A stretch of 64,000 nucleotides of DNA, taken from contig NC_091944.1 of assembly GCF_041260155.1 (NCBI RefSeq), positions 21,626,377 through 21,690,376 of the forward strand. Reading direction: 5' to 3'. Below, piece by piece: positions 35,901 to 50,140 of the stretch. The position numbers and the translations under genes are program-made. Numbering within the stretch: the first letter of the stretch is position 1; every line of letters starts with the position of its first letter. This DNA comes from Ptychodera flava. Its lineage: Eukaryota > Hemichordata > Enteropneusta > Ptychoderidae. The notes under the pieces are model-generated. The model did no database searches and had not been told where the DNA came from. It saw only the letters and a list, made by a program, of their open reading frames with translations.

Positions 35901-38179
35901 AACCTTGTTCTTTCATGTAGCCATCATAAATAAAGTCGAAATACGCTGTGTTTTAAAGGTTTTTACGTATTACAAAAAACTGAGTGAAAACATGATAGGC
36001 ATTGGCGTCCTATATCGTCAAACAAAACGTTTGCATGTTTTAATTGACTTAACATATGTCTGCTGATTCTCTAGACGACAGGGTATAAACAAGAAAATAA
36101 ACCTCGCCAAGTGTGATAACATCGATATATTTTACTATTACATAAGCTCAAATTACATCGTTCATCAAGATGAGTTAGTTTTTGCTGTAGCGCAGTAAAA
36201 CCGAATCGAATCCAGAGCAAGGGAAGTGTGTGATCTGGTTTACAATGCTGCTATATCATAGTAATATTTACTAATAAGATCGGCGAATGCTTATTTGTTT
36301 AAACCATATTTCGTTGCAATGACATTGTATAAAGGAAGTGGACCTGATCCCAGGGATCGAGTTTGTTCATCTCTGTAAGAGGATTATGAAGGTGTCATAG
36401 CCTTTTGTTTTCCATTGAAATTGTAATCTAGTAGGCCTAAGTAAATTTCCTGGAAAGACAATCTGACGCCTGAACCATGCCTTTTAACGGAACACCAAGA
36501 TAATTGGGCTTCCAGAGCTGTGAGTACCGGAGAGGTAGTACGGAGTTTAGTGTCTATTGAAACAAATATAGAAAAAGTGTGACGTTCGGCCCTGTACCAG
36601 TACTTCTGATCACTGTACACGGGTTATCAAAGTTTGATAAACTCAAACAACAACACTGAACAATCGAATTATTACATTCCTGTTGGTCCACATTCATCAT
36701 TCTCACGCTGAATTGGTGACCAAACTGAAGTTTTCGCCATTTCATCTAGTTTCGCTTTGGAGACTCGTTTTCAAAAAAACTTTGAATATCATTAAATTGG
36801 CCCAATACTGAGGACGCACTTAGATTATATTCCCACGGACATTTCAAAAGTTTTCCTAACAGCAGCAATAGACGAACACAACTCTGATAAACGCTCAATC
36901 TCAAATTTCCTAGCTCTCTTATTTCATCATTTGCAGCAGACGGATAAATCAAGAACGCCGCATTTGGCTTGCCGCTGCGTTCAATAAGTCGAGGGCTAAG
37001 GTTGCCATTTTTCTTTCGGGATTCGCACGTAATAAAATTCGTTCAGAGCCAATCCGTTTGTTTTTCTTCGAGAGAAAACTTTTGTTTTCGGATACGCGAT
37101 AAACCCCTTCATGATTGCATGCGCAGTCACATAATTTGGGGGGAGTTAATGTTTTCGACACGGTCTCCCATGTAACTTTATCAAGTATTGACCGCTGCCA
37201 TGGCAACACATCCTTCCTAAATGAAGTAAAGGCAACTTGCAAAGTAAATCACTGAAAAGAATCTGTAAAGTAGATTTCCCCGCCCGATACGAGATCTCGC
37301 GAAATTTTGAGTTTAAATTTGGAAGTCTGTGTCAAATCTTGTGAAAAGAAAACTTTGTGCAGTCCCCCGTGGAATAAATGATATTCCGTTCGTCGTGTTT
37401 CAGGTATAAACGACGCGATGTCCGGTTGAACACTTCAGTCACGCAGAATCTCGTACAGTCTCGTTGAGCATGGGAATGTCAAACTTGTGGAGTACGACGC
37501 ACAACTGAGAAATTAGAAGCAAACTCCTCTGATTGAGTACGTGTAAGTAATGATGCTGGCTTACAAGTCAATAAGTTGCACTTACTAATAAAAATACTGA
37601 AAGTCGTCGAAGAAAATATAAAATTTAGTAAGGATGCATGCCCACTGCCACAACGTCCTTGCATGGTTATTTATGGGCATCATAACTTGCGGTGGTTCTT
37701 GAAATCAGAGACTTGGTCCATATATCATATCACCCTGGGTGTCTGTATGGAGCAATATCACCCTGGGTATGAATCAGTCTCAATGCTGATTCCAGAGGGA
37801 AGCCAGCACTGACTCTTTCAGAGCCTACCGAGCTCCAGTTTGATATATGGAGAAGGCAGTCTCCAAAGTTGATAAACCGGACAGAGTGTCATAGCACGGC
37901 TCCGCTGTGATGTCTGGGGGTTGCTAACTCTTCGGGAGATGGTATCCATTTCGAAATATTACGCGCTGTTTTGTTCGGTTGAGATATGGGACAGATTGAA
38001 AACTTTCACACTGTTTACAACTCACAGAATCTACATGTTGTAAAAGTTACTCGCTGACCATCGTTCTATATTCCATCGTCTCTTTGTCACAAAATATCTT
38101 AATCAGTATCGACGCCGTCAATGTCATTTGTTGATTCTTTGCCTTCTGCGCGTACCCATACACTTCGGCAGCGTATTCT
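35901..38179. other. Unassigned stretch
   Basis: Several open frames of 60-97 codons, mainly on the minus strand (36384-37242), carry no recognised domain. A short CACCCTGGGT duplication lies near 37731 and 37761. No RNA genes were seen. Confidence 0.4.
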
Positions 38180-38382
38180 TTAAGGTAGTACGAGTCACCT
38201 GTAATCTAAATATGCCCATTTATGGTCAAAGGGGCGTTCCTTGGTATTCAAAATTCCCATGTGAGGTCGCTGTTTTTAAAAAGCGGCCACCCGCTTAAAA
38301 TCTATGATTGGTTAGATTTTCTCTTTCCCATGGTAACGTGGCAAAATTTGAACGGGTAACAGTATACCTTTAAGGTAGTACG
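38180..38382 (+). mobile_element. 177-bp insertion between two copies of TTAAGGTAGTACG
   Basis: TTAAGGTAGTACG occurs at 38180-38192 and again at 38370-38382, where the next MITE copy starts. The 177 bp between begin AGTCACCTGTAATC and include AAGCGGCCACCCGCTT, and are unrelated to the MITE interior. ATCTAAATATGCCCAT inside it recurs at about 1470. It may be a small element that inserted at the MITE end with a long target duplication, or a second, internally replaced MITE. Confidence 0.5.
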
Positions 38383-38743
38383 CATCTCCTAGGGCTCAGT
38401 GGAAGACTGAAACTTTTGCTCAAACTTTCCTAAATGATACTTTCAACCATTCTCTTACCAAATAAAGAATAAAAATCGGGGTCACTCTGCAAATTATGGT
38501 ACGAGAGAAGCAAATTAATAAATTAATTCGTACGTTATGTGCAATTCAAAATGGCCATATCTTTGTGTTATTTCTATGGGGGCTCGTAAATTTCAAGATT
38601 TTCAGAAAACTAAGCCGGTGAAAAGTTAGTTTAATACTTATTCCATAAGTTTCAAAATGAGCCTCTACCAATGTTAGACCAACACATAATATCGTAAATG
38701 TTCGAGAGTCCTAATATCTGTCCTCGAGGCGCATTTTACCTTA
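38370..38743 (+). mobile_element. TTAAGGTA-family MITE, copy 4
   Basis: It starts TTAAGGTAGTACGCATCTCC and ends CGAGGCGCATTTTACCTTA, the clearest terminal inverted repeats of the family. The core is present as TTCAAAATGGCCATAT near 38545. It is about 374 bp and non-coding. Confidence 0.8.
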
Positions 38744-40261
38744 GTGGCAAATTGAAAATAATGGTCTACGATCACAACTATTATGTCTCTGTGTGCCGTT
38801 TCCATATTTAGTTTGTCAGTGCTAAACGCATAGCCAAGTTTCATCGCCTTCAGAACACTTCTGCGATGTTGTCAACTCTCATTTCACGAGAATCGAATGC
38901 ACGGAATCGCGTTTCCGGCGTTTCCTCGGAGTCAGGGATCCTACCTTTTTGACATTTAACATTATCAGCAGGGCACAGTCCGTCTGGGTCAACCAAATCG
39001 AAGAATAGACTTGTCCTCGGTAGGCTTAGAAACTGATCAGTGTCAGAAACCACTCCTGTTCTAAAACGTTTCGTCTTTTTGGCACTATTCCCTGACTCAC
39101 AAAATGACAGTCTGAGTCAAAGTCCAAAGTACTCTGCGTTATATTAAATGGTCGTTTCTCTAAACCATTAGACTTGGTTCAAGCCGGTGAATTTCTAAAA
39201 AAATTGAATCATTTGTACTAGTTTCTGTTGCGTCTGTCATATTTCATACAAACCTATTTGGAATTTGGCAGCCCAGGCCAGGTTTTCGTAGCGATTGAAC
39301 GGGTTACCTTTGAGTCTGCGCAGTAGTGAGTTAGTTCCAGCAGGAGAAACTCCCCTGTATAGCGTTCACCCCACTCATCGCGTGCACTCCACTCAGGCGT
39401 TTCAAATGAAAACATGACACAATTCATCGTGTTCACCCAACTCAAACATTCACAAATCACAGACTTGAACCAAGTCTACTAAACCATGTACATTAAGAGT
39501 GTACCTATCGATATTTTGAAATGACCATATTTTAACACTCCTGTTTGGAACAAAAGTAGGGGTCGACCATTAGGTCTTAAGGGTTTGGTCAAACTTTGAA
39601 AAACACAGAAGAGTAACTTGTTGCTGATAAGGGTGCAACAGTTCTGCGTATTGAAAGAAATGTTCTCATTAATCCTGGTCGAAAACAGTGGTGATGAACT
39701 TTTAGGAGAACATAAGTATGCACATCCTGGTGGCATTCTATGATCGCCCCCTTCCAAGATCTATCAATCCATGTGTAGGCCTCTTCAGACATAGCATAGC
39801 TCGCTGAAGGTTTTCTATCCAGATATTTACTGTACGTGAAGAGATGCGGACTTTCTCTATAGGAAGATCGTTGTTGCATTTTTTTCATCTCAATAAATAG
39901 TCGAGACACAAACACAAATTAAAGTCAATTGGTTCGCTGTTTAAAGTGTTTACTTTTCCAATAATTTTTTTTCAACCGTAAGGTTATCTCGCCGGTTGCA
40001 AGGAGCAGTGCTTTATGAAGTTTCTTTAAATCGTAATCATCGTGCACGCGTGCACGTGACTAGTTCAAAGTACACATGACCTATTACTATGAGTAATAAT
40101 TGTAACCCTGAATGAACAAGCGGTCTCTGGCGTAAATTAACACGTGGAATACCGGTCCACACTCTTCGTCAGTCGTTCAGCGGTCAGTTGAGTCAGTTGA
40201 TGGTTGTAATATTGAATGGTTAAGTTACAGATCGATGGATCCATAGGTCGTTATGTACACA
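38744..40261. other. Unassigned stretch
   Basis: No supported gene. Short minus-strand frames (38850-39053, 39254-39460, 39479-39915) lack family motifs. GACTTGGTTCAAGCC (39171-39185) and GGCTTGAAC-like words near 39463 form a weak inverted repeat. Confidence 0.4.
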
Positions 40262-40380
40262 AACAGACAGACAAGGTAGGTAGTAGGTAGGTAGATAGAT
40301 CGATAGATAGATCGATAGATAGATAGATAGATAGATAGATACATAGATACATAGATACATAGACAGACAGACAAGCAGAA

Positions 40381-40411
<31 letters not shown>

Positions 40412-40460
40412 AAGACAGAAAGACGGGTGGGTGGATGGATGGATGGATAGACAGATGGGT
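40262..40460. repeat. Compound tetranucleotide microsatellite
   Basis: Successive blocks of GTAG, GATA/CGATA, CATAGATA, ACAG, AAAGACAG and GATG repeats over about 200 bp. Open frames here only translate the repeat. Confidence 0.95.
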
Positions 40461-40935
40461 CATGTATGCAGTAATTTCTAGAACCCATATGATGATGAAT
40501 GGACATTTAATACATATAGATCACATAGATGAATAATGAACAACAAGCGTTGGACGAAATGATGGCAGAATGACGAGTACATGGGATGGTTGATGACGAA
40601 CAGCCGATTATATGTAAACAGATCATATGCAAGTGATCGCAGAGTACGTGGTCGCTGGTAGCTGGGTTAAACATAAAATGAACTGTACATCTCTTTCCAT
40701 AGTATTGTTTGTTGATATAGCTGTTTGCTTTTGCGTTTTATGTGCGTGCCTGCAATTGATGCGTGCAACGATCACGACTGATGATTGAAATAGCTGTTAT
40801 TATGGTCAAGTCTACGGTCAAGATAATTACAATAACATGATATTGCCAACGTCTGGTGATACACTGAATACAGAACCACAAAGTTTTATTTCGACGGTAA
40901 CGCAGTAACGATACTGCTATGTCGATGTTATTTTT

Positions 40936-41024
40936 TGTCTAGAACCTGTCCGTGGCTTTGGTATGATACTCATGACAAGTAAGTTTTTAGTATCATACCA
41001 AAACTAAGGACAGGTTCTAGACAA
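40936..41024. repeat. 89-bp hairpin, pre-miRNA-like
   Basis: A stem of about 34 bp (TTTGTCTAGAACCTGTCC... with ...GGTATGATACT against AGTATCATACC...GGACAGGTTCTAGACAAA) has two mismatches and one G-U pair in the middle of the stem, and a loop of about 19 nt. Size and pairing fit a microRNA precursor; a short MITE would look the same. The orientation of any transcript is unknown. Confidence 0.6.
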
Positions 41025-41778
41025 ACGCTAAATAAGAGTACCAGTCTGCCAGGGGTTTTCTTCTTCTTTGGCCTGTAGACATAAATCTCAAATAGACTCG
41101 CAAAGTCATAAAACAAATATTACTTTGCAGTGATACTAATACGCCCTCTGAAGGTTCTTCAGTAGAGTTTATCTGTTTAATTCGTTTTCTTTTTAAGGAG
41201 TATTTACACTGAGGTCATTAAAAGAATCCAGATAAATACCTCATACATAGTATTACTATTTTGTGGCAAAAGATCACAGCTGCGCAGTGCGTCGATCCTG
41301 ACTGTCGTTCCTGGGCTCTCGACACCTGTCACTGCGGCTGCGCAAGAAATGATATGACCGAACTTTTATAGCTTTGGTGTTCAATGAAATTCAATGAAAC
41401 CACGAAATCCCATCTCACCATCCTTAGCGAATAACGAAAAGTCTCCGAGATGTAAATTCGATATGACTGTTGATGGGGGGTCATCAGCGGTCACTTGAAA
41501 TATTAAATTTGAATATCCCGGGGCATTGCAAGTTACCCTTATCATGAAAACGCTTCTGGTAGTTTTGAATTCTTTGCTATCAATATAATGCACCGCTTGG
41601 CACGACTGCTATATTAGGTAACTGATTGCTTGCCGTTCTTATGAACTACACCAGTCTCGCACGTGTGTAATTTCTTTGCGTTGGATAAAATACAGGAGGT
41701 GTCGGAAATACTTATATGAGCACTGGGCTCAGCGGAGCATCTTCCCATGGCAGCTGCACGAATCATTAATAGATATCA
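41025..41778. other. Unassigned stretch
   Basis: No gene or repeat was recognised. Confidence 0.4.
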
Positions 41779-42130
41779 TAGAATGCGCCTCCGGGATATG
41801 TATTTGGACTCTCAAACTTCTATAATTCTTTTCTGATATACCACTTGTGGGGGTTCATTTTAAAGCCCTTGGTGTCAGCAAACTTTTCGCCGTCTTAGTT
41901 TTTCAAAAATGGAAAATTTTATTTTTTTCCCATACAATCACAGGGATGGCAGCCATTTTGAATTTCCAATCTTGGTAAATCTTGGGTGATTTGCTTCTCT
42001 AGTAACAAAATTCGCACGGTGATCCCCCCCCCCATTTTTATTATTGCTTTTGAAAGAGGGTGGTTGAAATATTCCTTGAGGAAAGTTTGAGTAAGAGTTT
42101 GTCTTTCACTTTCGAGGCGCATACTAGCTG
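41779..42130 (-). mobile_element. TTAAGGTA-family MITE, copy 5
   Basis: Reverse orientation. It starts GAATGCGCCTCCGGGATATG, has the core ATGGCAGCCATTTTGAATTT near 41944-41963 and ends TTCGAGGCGCATACTAGCTG. The terminal TACCTTAA is mutated at this end. Confidence 0.75.
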
Positions 42131-43860
42131 AAGTTGATAATGTTGTCTGAATTTATACTAGAGGATCAAGGTGCTATAAAGCTTACTCATGTTTTTGGCA
42201 CATCTGTCGGACACTGCATGCTAGCCTATAGGGTTGTTTGCAAATGACGCCATAGGTCTTCTTTTATATGCAAAAGGCACGTGTTTGGAAATTACATTGT
42301 AAGAACGACGAAAATACCACCTAATAGGCGACTGCAAATGTCACGATGAAAAATTAATAGACGTAATGACGGCTCAGAATGCAAGCTGCAACAACAGTCA
42401 CGCATGCAACTCCGACAACATTCTCTGGCAGCAGTGTCCCATGTCGCCCACGTGCAGCTACACTTAGTAACAAACCTGCATCGAAGCGTCCTGTTGAAGG
42501 TGAACTATTCTTGCTTGCCTTTCGTACCGTACAGCTTACGACGCTGAAACGGTCGACAGAACAAGCATCATCGTTTCCAGTGAACGCATTGAGAATGGCA
42601 AAAACACTGGGGTGGTACTGCCAACGGCAGTGACAAGGTTTTGCACTCAAGAACATATAAATATGCCTCATAGCAAACAAAACTCAACGATTCCCAGTCG
42701 CTTTATTTATTATTTCTCTACACACATACTAAAAAGACGTAAGGTATCTCAGTTTTGATATACCAAACATATTAACAGCTGTTGATCTGCCTTTGAGGGA
42801 CAGATTTCTACGATTTCCACAGCTTGGTGCAATTTACAAACTTTCCCGCGACAGGATCCTAACTACTCTATTTTAGAATAGGCCGTAGAAAAATGTTTTA
42901 CCCTCGAATCTATGCAAATTATGTAATAGTGTTATTTCCAAACCCGACAATGTCTTCAACATAGCCATTGCAGTTGTTTGCCCATGTCAATGATAGATTC
43001 GTAAAGACTTTACCACTTTCTTCCTTGATCAAGAGGAGAGTTGCGTCGCCTGTTCTCGACTCTCACCCCGTGATTCACTCTTTTGTGGACTTGAATTCAT
43101 GAAATAAAAATCCGTATGCTATTTACTTCACAGGTAATATTGTTTTAGAGAAGTTGACTCTATCTACATGATGGAGTCATCGCTAAAAGTTGAATTGTTT
43201 GATGACTTTGAAAGGGATAGTTTAACTTACAGACTTGAGGTTGTATGATGACGATCAAAGTTTTTCCATTGTTTTGCATGTGTCTCCTGTTCAAACAATC
43301 AGACAATGCTATCTCGCATTTCACATTCTGGAATGTAATAACCATACTAGCCATGGTTTCCAAGTTTCACATTTACGGAGCAGGATGTTAGCAATCACGC
43401 AAGCTGGAATTTTGTGGTCAATATTTCGGAAACTTGTCTTTGTATCCAATTATTTCATACTCCCTTTTCAAAGATTGAGTACATTAATCCGAGTTACTGT
43501 TTGCCTTTTGATTCCATGCTCTGAAGTATGGACCCGGTTGTTCGTCACGTTGACCGTACCACTCGTTGTGTCACTTCGCTAAAGCGCCCTCATTAACAAC
43601 TGATTATGTTATTTCGTTTACTCATTTCATTGCCATAAAACAGTAATCACCAAACCGTGTGTTCTCACACCAAATGCCATGATTGTTATGGGCATAAACA
43701 ATCTTACTTCATAACAATCACCAAATGTTAAGCTATGTGAATGTTGCAGGTTTTCGTGTAAGCATTTTCCAGATAATCACAGACCTTTTCGTTCACAGTG
43801 CCACAGCTAGTGTGCGTCAATTAAATATCATAATGGAACTTACCTCTTTACGGCAAAAGA
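42131..43860. other. Unassigned stretch upstream of DDX54
   Basis: No second gene is supported. Open frames 42379-42633, 43235-43582 and 43725-43973 have no domain signal. The last overlaps the DDX54 start codon in another frame and would act as an upstream ORF only if transcription starts before 43725. Confidence 0.4.
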
Positions 43861-43941
43861 ACTGTGACCGCATGGTGAGGCAATCACGATCTCTGCAGCT
43901 GTTCTCGCTGCTTTCGGAACCCGGTTTCGGAACGACGCGAC

Positions 43942-46900
43942 ATGAAACCGAAGAAAGGAAAGAAGGCTTCTAAAAGGCCAAGATCAGGTACAGACGATGG
44001 CAGTGACGAAAGCGATATTGAAATCGTTGCAGACTCAACGGATCAGGTATGTGTATTATGTTGATACACAGTCCCTTACGCACCGGTCGGTTGGGGTTTT
44101 GACTCGTGGAACCACAGATGCTCGGAGAGTTTAGTGTACAGTAACGTAAAACAAAAGTCCCTTTTCCCTGCGTGTACCATGTGGACGATCTGAGCGCCTG
44201 TTGGAAGGGAATAGGTGATACTTGCAGTGAAATTACCGGAACTCCCAAGTCTGCAGTGCACAAACTTCGTTCAGCCAATGGCAATCACCTCCAAAGTAAC
44301 GAAGGCTCCATGGTTGAGCGCAATGCAGGCCCGTGTCACACACTGCCCACAGTGCAACCATTGAGGCAGAACTGAGGACGCTTCTACCTCTATGGTCGAC
44401 TATAGCGGGTCATGTAGCAACAGTGTACACAGTGTGTGTTGCCACATAGACCCTCGAGAAAAAACGTTTTTCTCGAGGGTCTATGGTTGCCCTCCCACCA
44501 GCTGCCACGAGTAATTTTCTGTGGTCTGCCTATGTAGAACAATTTGAGAAATTTTGTGCCAGTGTATGACATATAAAAGACATGGAGGTAAATTACCTCC
44601 ATGAAGACATCAATTAATACTAATTCCCTAGCATCTATGACTGTTTCCCCCAATGGCCCCTCAACTGCAAATTGTAGTTCTCCACCGGCTCTCACAGTGC
44701 CATTGATAGTCTTTGCCATGGCATCTACAAAGACACCCAGCAGGTCAATTATCTTAAAGCTCCATAAGCTGTATCTTTTGGCTATTTTTTCAGAACTTCT
44801 GTTTTGTGGTTTCCCTACACTTTCTGCATAGAATCCCTAAACTTTAATTTAATGCCAAGTATTTAGCAGATCAACACAACCTATATGAGTATAATATCCA
44901 TTGTTTTTGTTGAAAATTGTATTCAAGTCCGGACTAGAATGCATTTGTAAACAATAAACAATAATCACTACACATACAAGCTGTGTTGACAAAAAGAATA
45001 CTTGAAATTTCAGCATGACAAACGGATTACGGTCAGACAGGGTAGTTCATATACAGAAGCAGAATACTGAAAAACTGTACAAGTTACAGCTTATGTCCCT
45101 TTCATCTACTCAGAGTCCCCTGTGTGGAGGTACTGTAACCTACCATGTATATTTTGATGTCTTTATAGTTGTGTCGGATTTCAGTCCACAATCATGTGAT
45201 TAGTATAGTAGTGAGTCCTATCAAAATATGACGTACTTGATATTTGGACCAAGAGACTAAGATAGGCGTCTAGAATATTTATTTGTAACAGTAAGGTGAA
45301 GGAAAAAAAGATGAAATGTATGAACATACGTAAAGAAGACTGGGCCACATCCTGCTTATAGTAAAAATAAGTGTTTGCCTAAGGGTGCCTTTAATGGTGA
45401 ATAAATACAGACATACCCCCTAAGATAATGTTGCATTGTACTACAGCTTAGTATTAGCCCAGTATATTTCTGTCTTGACAGAGTTCTGTCACAACACCCA
45501 TAATCACAGATCGTCATGTTGCCGCTTTCAGACAAAGCTATCTACCCCAGGATTTCCATCAAGACACGAAGACAATTATGCATCAGATGTGGAGCTGGAC
45601 ACTAGGAAACTAGTGACAAAACAAAACAGAAAGAAGAAAAAATCAGGCGGTTTCCAGTCCATGGGTAAGTTGGAAAAAGATTTTTTTTGAAAAGCAATAT
45701 TTCTCATCTTTTTTCATTCAGACAAAAGATGCGAAACTGTGTTTGTCATTCTGCACAGATGATAGACATAGTGCTTCAAACATCAAATTGAAAAGCATCA
45801 GAAAGTTTAAAAGAGCATTAATTGGATGTTTCTCAACAAATACTGCTCAAGCCATCTTGTATGCGTAGTGAATGCATGGACATTCATTTATACCATACGC
45901 CTGTAATTAGATTGGCAGACTCATCGACAGATCCATTGACAATGGCAGACCATTACTCCATGGGTGCTGAATGCACTTTAACTTACGATGTACAATGCAG
46001 GTCAGACAGATGGTAAACGCAAGCTGTCAGTGGCTATATCCAGTGTGATAAATCAAATCATGTTTTGTTCATTTCTTGCTCTGCTGTAGGTCTGTGTTTG
46101 AATGTACTCAGAGGTGTGCTGAAGAAGGGTTACAAAGTACCTACTCCAATCCAGAGAAAGGTGTGTACCGGTATTACCTTGTCGTTTTGGTATTCCCCTG
46201 ATTTTTGAGAAGCGCCTTCTCAGATGTACCCTTGTAGAAAATGGCGAAGCATGTTTGCAGTTATCTATGATGTGGCAGAAAGAGGTGAAAATGTTAGTGA
46301 AGTGATATTGATGTCCTACTGTACCAATACTGAATCTGTTCATCCGCCACCCCCACCCCTCCTTTCCCTGTAAACAGTTGAACCATCACCTTTGATAACA
46401 AAAGGTTTGGGCCAAACCATTGTGGTAAAAGGGTTAAGGAAATGATGGACACCATCAAGAGATTCACCACGTGTGTTTGTTTGCTGGTACTAGTATTTTG
46501 CTTCGGACTACACATGCTGACAAGTTATCCACACCCATCCTAAATGTGTTCTCTTTGTTTATATACTGACCAATGCAGTGCATACCGGTCATCATGGATG
46601 GTAAGGATGTGGTCGCCATGGCAAGGACCGGCAGCGGCAAAACTGCCGCGTTTCTGACGCCCATGTTCGAGAAACTACAAACCCATTCAGCCAAGTCTGG
46701 AGCGAGGGCCATGATCCTGTCACCGACTCGTGAACTGGCTCTGCAGACTCTGAAATTCACAAAAGAGGTCAGTATATCACACTTTCCATTCTTCTTCAAA
46801 AAAAGTACAGAGGATCTGACAGAGACAAGATCCATGTCTTTGCTACAGAAACTATCAGTATGTTGAATGCTACACAGCTCACATTATCATGCAATTTACT

Positions 46901-49900
46901 GATATGTTTTAAGTTCCATTAGCTGTAAAATTTTATGTAGATTACTTTTTGTTTCATTTGTGAAACACAGGCTCTTTTTCTACTCCTAAAATCATCTTTA
47001 ACTTGTCAACATACCCTAGATGTGTTGAATGTCTAAAACAATTTCTGACAAATTAATTTTAGTGCGGACTAGAATTCATCTGTCAACAGTAGAATTGAAT
47101 GTTGTACTCAGTATGTTGTGTTGGCAAAACTAATAATTGGTATTTCATCTTACTTTATGGGAAGAAGACGACATATTGGATTTCTTGAACAAAATCATGA
47201 AAATTCTATCGTATCAACAGATACGGGTAAAATCTCTGTACTGAAATCTGTTCCACAAATTACTGATAATCTCCATTTGTCATTTGCAACTACCGGGTAG
47301 ATGTACAAAAAGTACACTGTGGAAAATAGGACAAATGTACAGTCTCGCTGCTTGATTTATTCATTATTAATCTTGACATAAAGATGATTTTAAAAAAAAA
47401 AGAAAACATCACAATCAGACAACCAGAATTTATGGTAGCATCTTGTCTTTTGCATCTTTAGCTTGGTAAGTACACAAATTTGCGGTCGGCTGTTGTCCTC
47501 GGCGGAGACAGGATGGAGGACCAGTTTGCAGCTTTGCATGAAAATCCAGACATCATCATAGCAACGCCAGGAAGGTTCCTCCATGTCGTCGTGGAGATGG
47601 AGCTCAAACTGGACTCCATCCAGTATGTTGTGTTTGATGAAGCCGACAGGTAAGTTGTGTTTACCGACATGTGTGGATTTTGTGAGATCGACAGCGGTAG
47701 CCATTGATCGCTAAATGCCACAAAGTTGTATTGTACCTTGAAGTCAAAATGATGAGCAGGGATTATTTTCTAGAGACACAGAGAAGTCCCTTTCAAATTT
47801 TAAAATCAATTGTCATAGGGGCCAAGACAGATTTGTAGGTTCCCCAACATTACGTAAGTTCCAGTGTGTGAGCAAATGCACCAGCCAAGCATTGCAAGCC
47901 AGATTCAACCAACGTCAAATGCGATTAATTTAAAGGGGCCGGTAGTAGTAGTAGTCTGTTCAACAGATTGGCAAATTATTCAGCTTTTAATAAAATGTTG
48001 ACTAGATGACTAGTGGAAACTGAGGCTGAGCTGATTGTATTTTGCTACTGGTCAGTGCACCAGTGAATCTTCATGTATTTTCCTTACCCCTGGTTCTCTT
48101 GCTTTTACATCAATGTCCAGTCAACTTTGCACTGCATTATTTTTTTACTCTCATATGTTTTCTCAGATTGTTTGAAATGGGATTTTCCGAGCAGCTGCGA
48201 GAAATCATCCAGCGATTGCCGGATGACAGACAAACTTTGCTGTTCTCAGCGACGCTGCCAAAGCTACTCATAGAATTCGCAAGGGCCGGCTTGAATGATC
48301 CGACATTGATACGACTGGATGTAGACACCAAATTGAGTGCACAACTCAAGGTATTGAATTCACAATCTACTAAACTTACAGGTGGAATATGCTTCTACTT
48401 CACTTTCACACCTAACAGACCGACAACTGTCATGAAAAGTCTTGAAATTTATTGACAAGAAACAAAAGCAGACTCGTTATAAAAGCTGTAGGAAACTCTC
48501 TTTCCACATAAACTCAAATAAACAAGATTTTTCAACCATTCAATGAAAGTCTAGAGTAATATAAAATAATATTTAACATTTTGTTTGCCATCAGAAGAAA
48601 TGTTTCAGTAGAAAATTCACAATATTAAGTCTGATTTTGTCCTCTACAATTTCTTTGGGAGGTAAATAGATTTTTTGAAATTGATGGCAACTTTGAGTGC
48701 TGTTCAATAATCATGCATGAATTAAGATACGTTTTTGTAGCAGAAAACATCAGGTATATGACCCTCCCTTCAATTTTCTTGTTTCCAAACTACAAGGTTC
48801 AACTCAGACTGTTACAGTAGTAGTCTTATAACAAATGCAAATGCAATATATCACCCCTGAACATGATACTTAAAAATAATAATTTAGCACAGAGCAATTT
48901 TATTTTCTCATTTTATCTTCTCAATTGATGTAAAAATCTTTTTTATTACATTTTTCTGTCTGAAAACAAACCTGAATATAGTAAGACTCATTTTCTACTC
49001 CTTTGCTTTGTCCGTTGTCTTCAGTTGGTTCTTGCCTCTCTGAGAGGCAAAGACAGTAGACGTGAAAGTGAAAACTGAATAGAAGGTAACAGCCAAGTGC
49101 GTTTCCTACACCCAGTTTTCATCAGAATGTTCGAACGCAAGTCTAGAATGTCAGGAATAGAGAAAAACTGATCAATAATCTGAATTCTGACATATATCTT
49201 GACCCCAGCTGTGCTATTATTTAATTCTTTCACCACCATGGTTTGTCCCAAATCCATTGTTTTCTATGGTAAAGTTTGACCAGTATACAGGGAACTGGGG
49301 TGAAAGGGGTAATTCAATGAGTTATTATATGCACTTACTAATGTTTGTCTTTCTTTCTCTTTTGCAATCACAGTTGTCATTCTTCTCTGTCAGAGCTGAT
49401 GACAAAGTGGCGGCACTGCTGCATCTGTTGACCGACATCATCAAACCTACCGAGCAGACAGTCGTCTTCCTAGCAACCAAGCACCATGTTGAGTTCATCA
49501 AAGAGGTAAAAAATTTTCAAGAATATCAAAGAAACACAAGAAGGAATTTGTGTATTGCCCTCAATTTGACTAGGATCATTTACCTAAGAAATAGCATTGT
49601 TACCAAGTTATGCTTAATACAAATGAAAAACACGTGGAAAGAAATGCATTCTTTCATGTTGATCCATTCACCAAGTTATGCTTAATACAAATGAAAAACA
49701 CGTGGAAAGAAATGCATTCTTTCATGTTGATCCATTCACCATATTTTCCCCTACAAAGGTTAAACAACATCGTGTAAACAATGGGATATACCAAATTGTG
49801 TCTGTGTTGAGGGGTGTTACATCAGTCTAAGATTAAAGTGCAGTATGTCTCTAGAAATTTTTCAATGGAAGAACAGACTTGTGTATTCAAATGATAAAAG

Positions 49901-50084
49901 AGATTGAATTGCCATGCTGTTTTGAAATTCAGGCCTTTTACCCCCATTTTGGATTGTGAAGGTCCACTCACTTCATGAAAAACGATGGGTCCTATCAAAG
50001 TCTTTTGATGGGAAGGGGTTAAAGGGTACATTCATGGTCACCAAAAAAAATGCAAGAAAAATAAATGTCAAGTAAAACTCTCTC

Positions 50085-50140
<56 letters not shown>

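Noticed and set aside
40225..40506. Ser/Leu/Cys-rich frames over the tetranucleotide repeats
   Set aside because: Simple-repeat translation.
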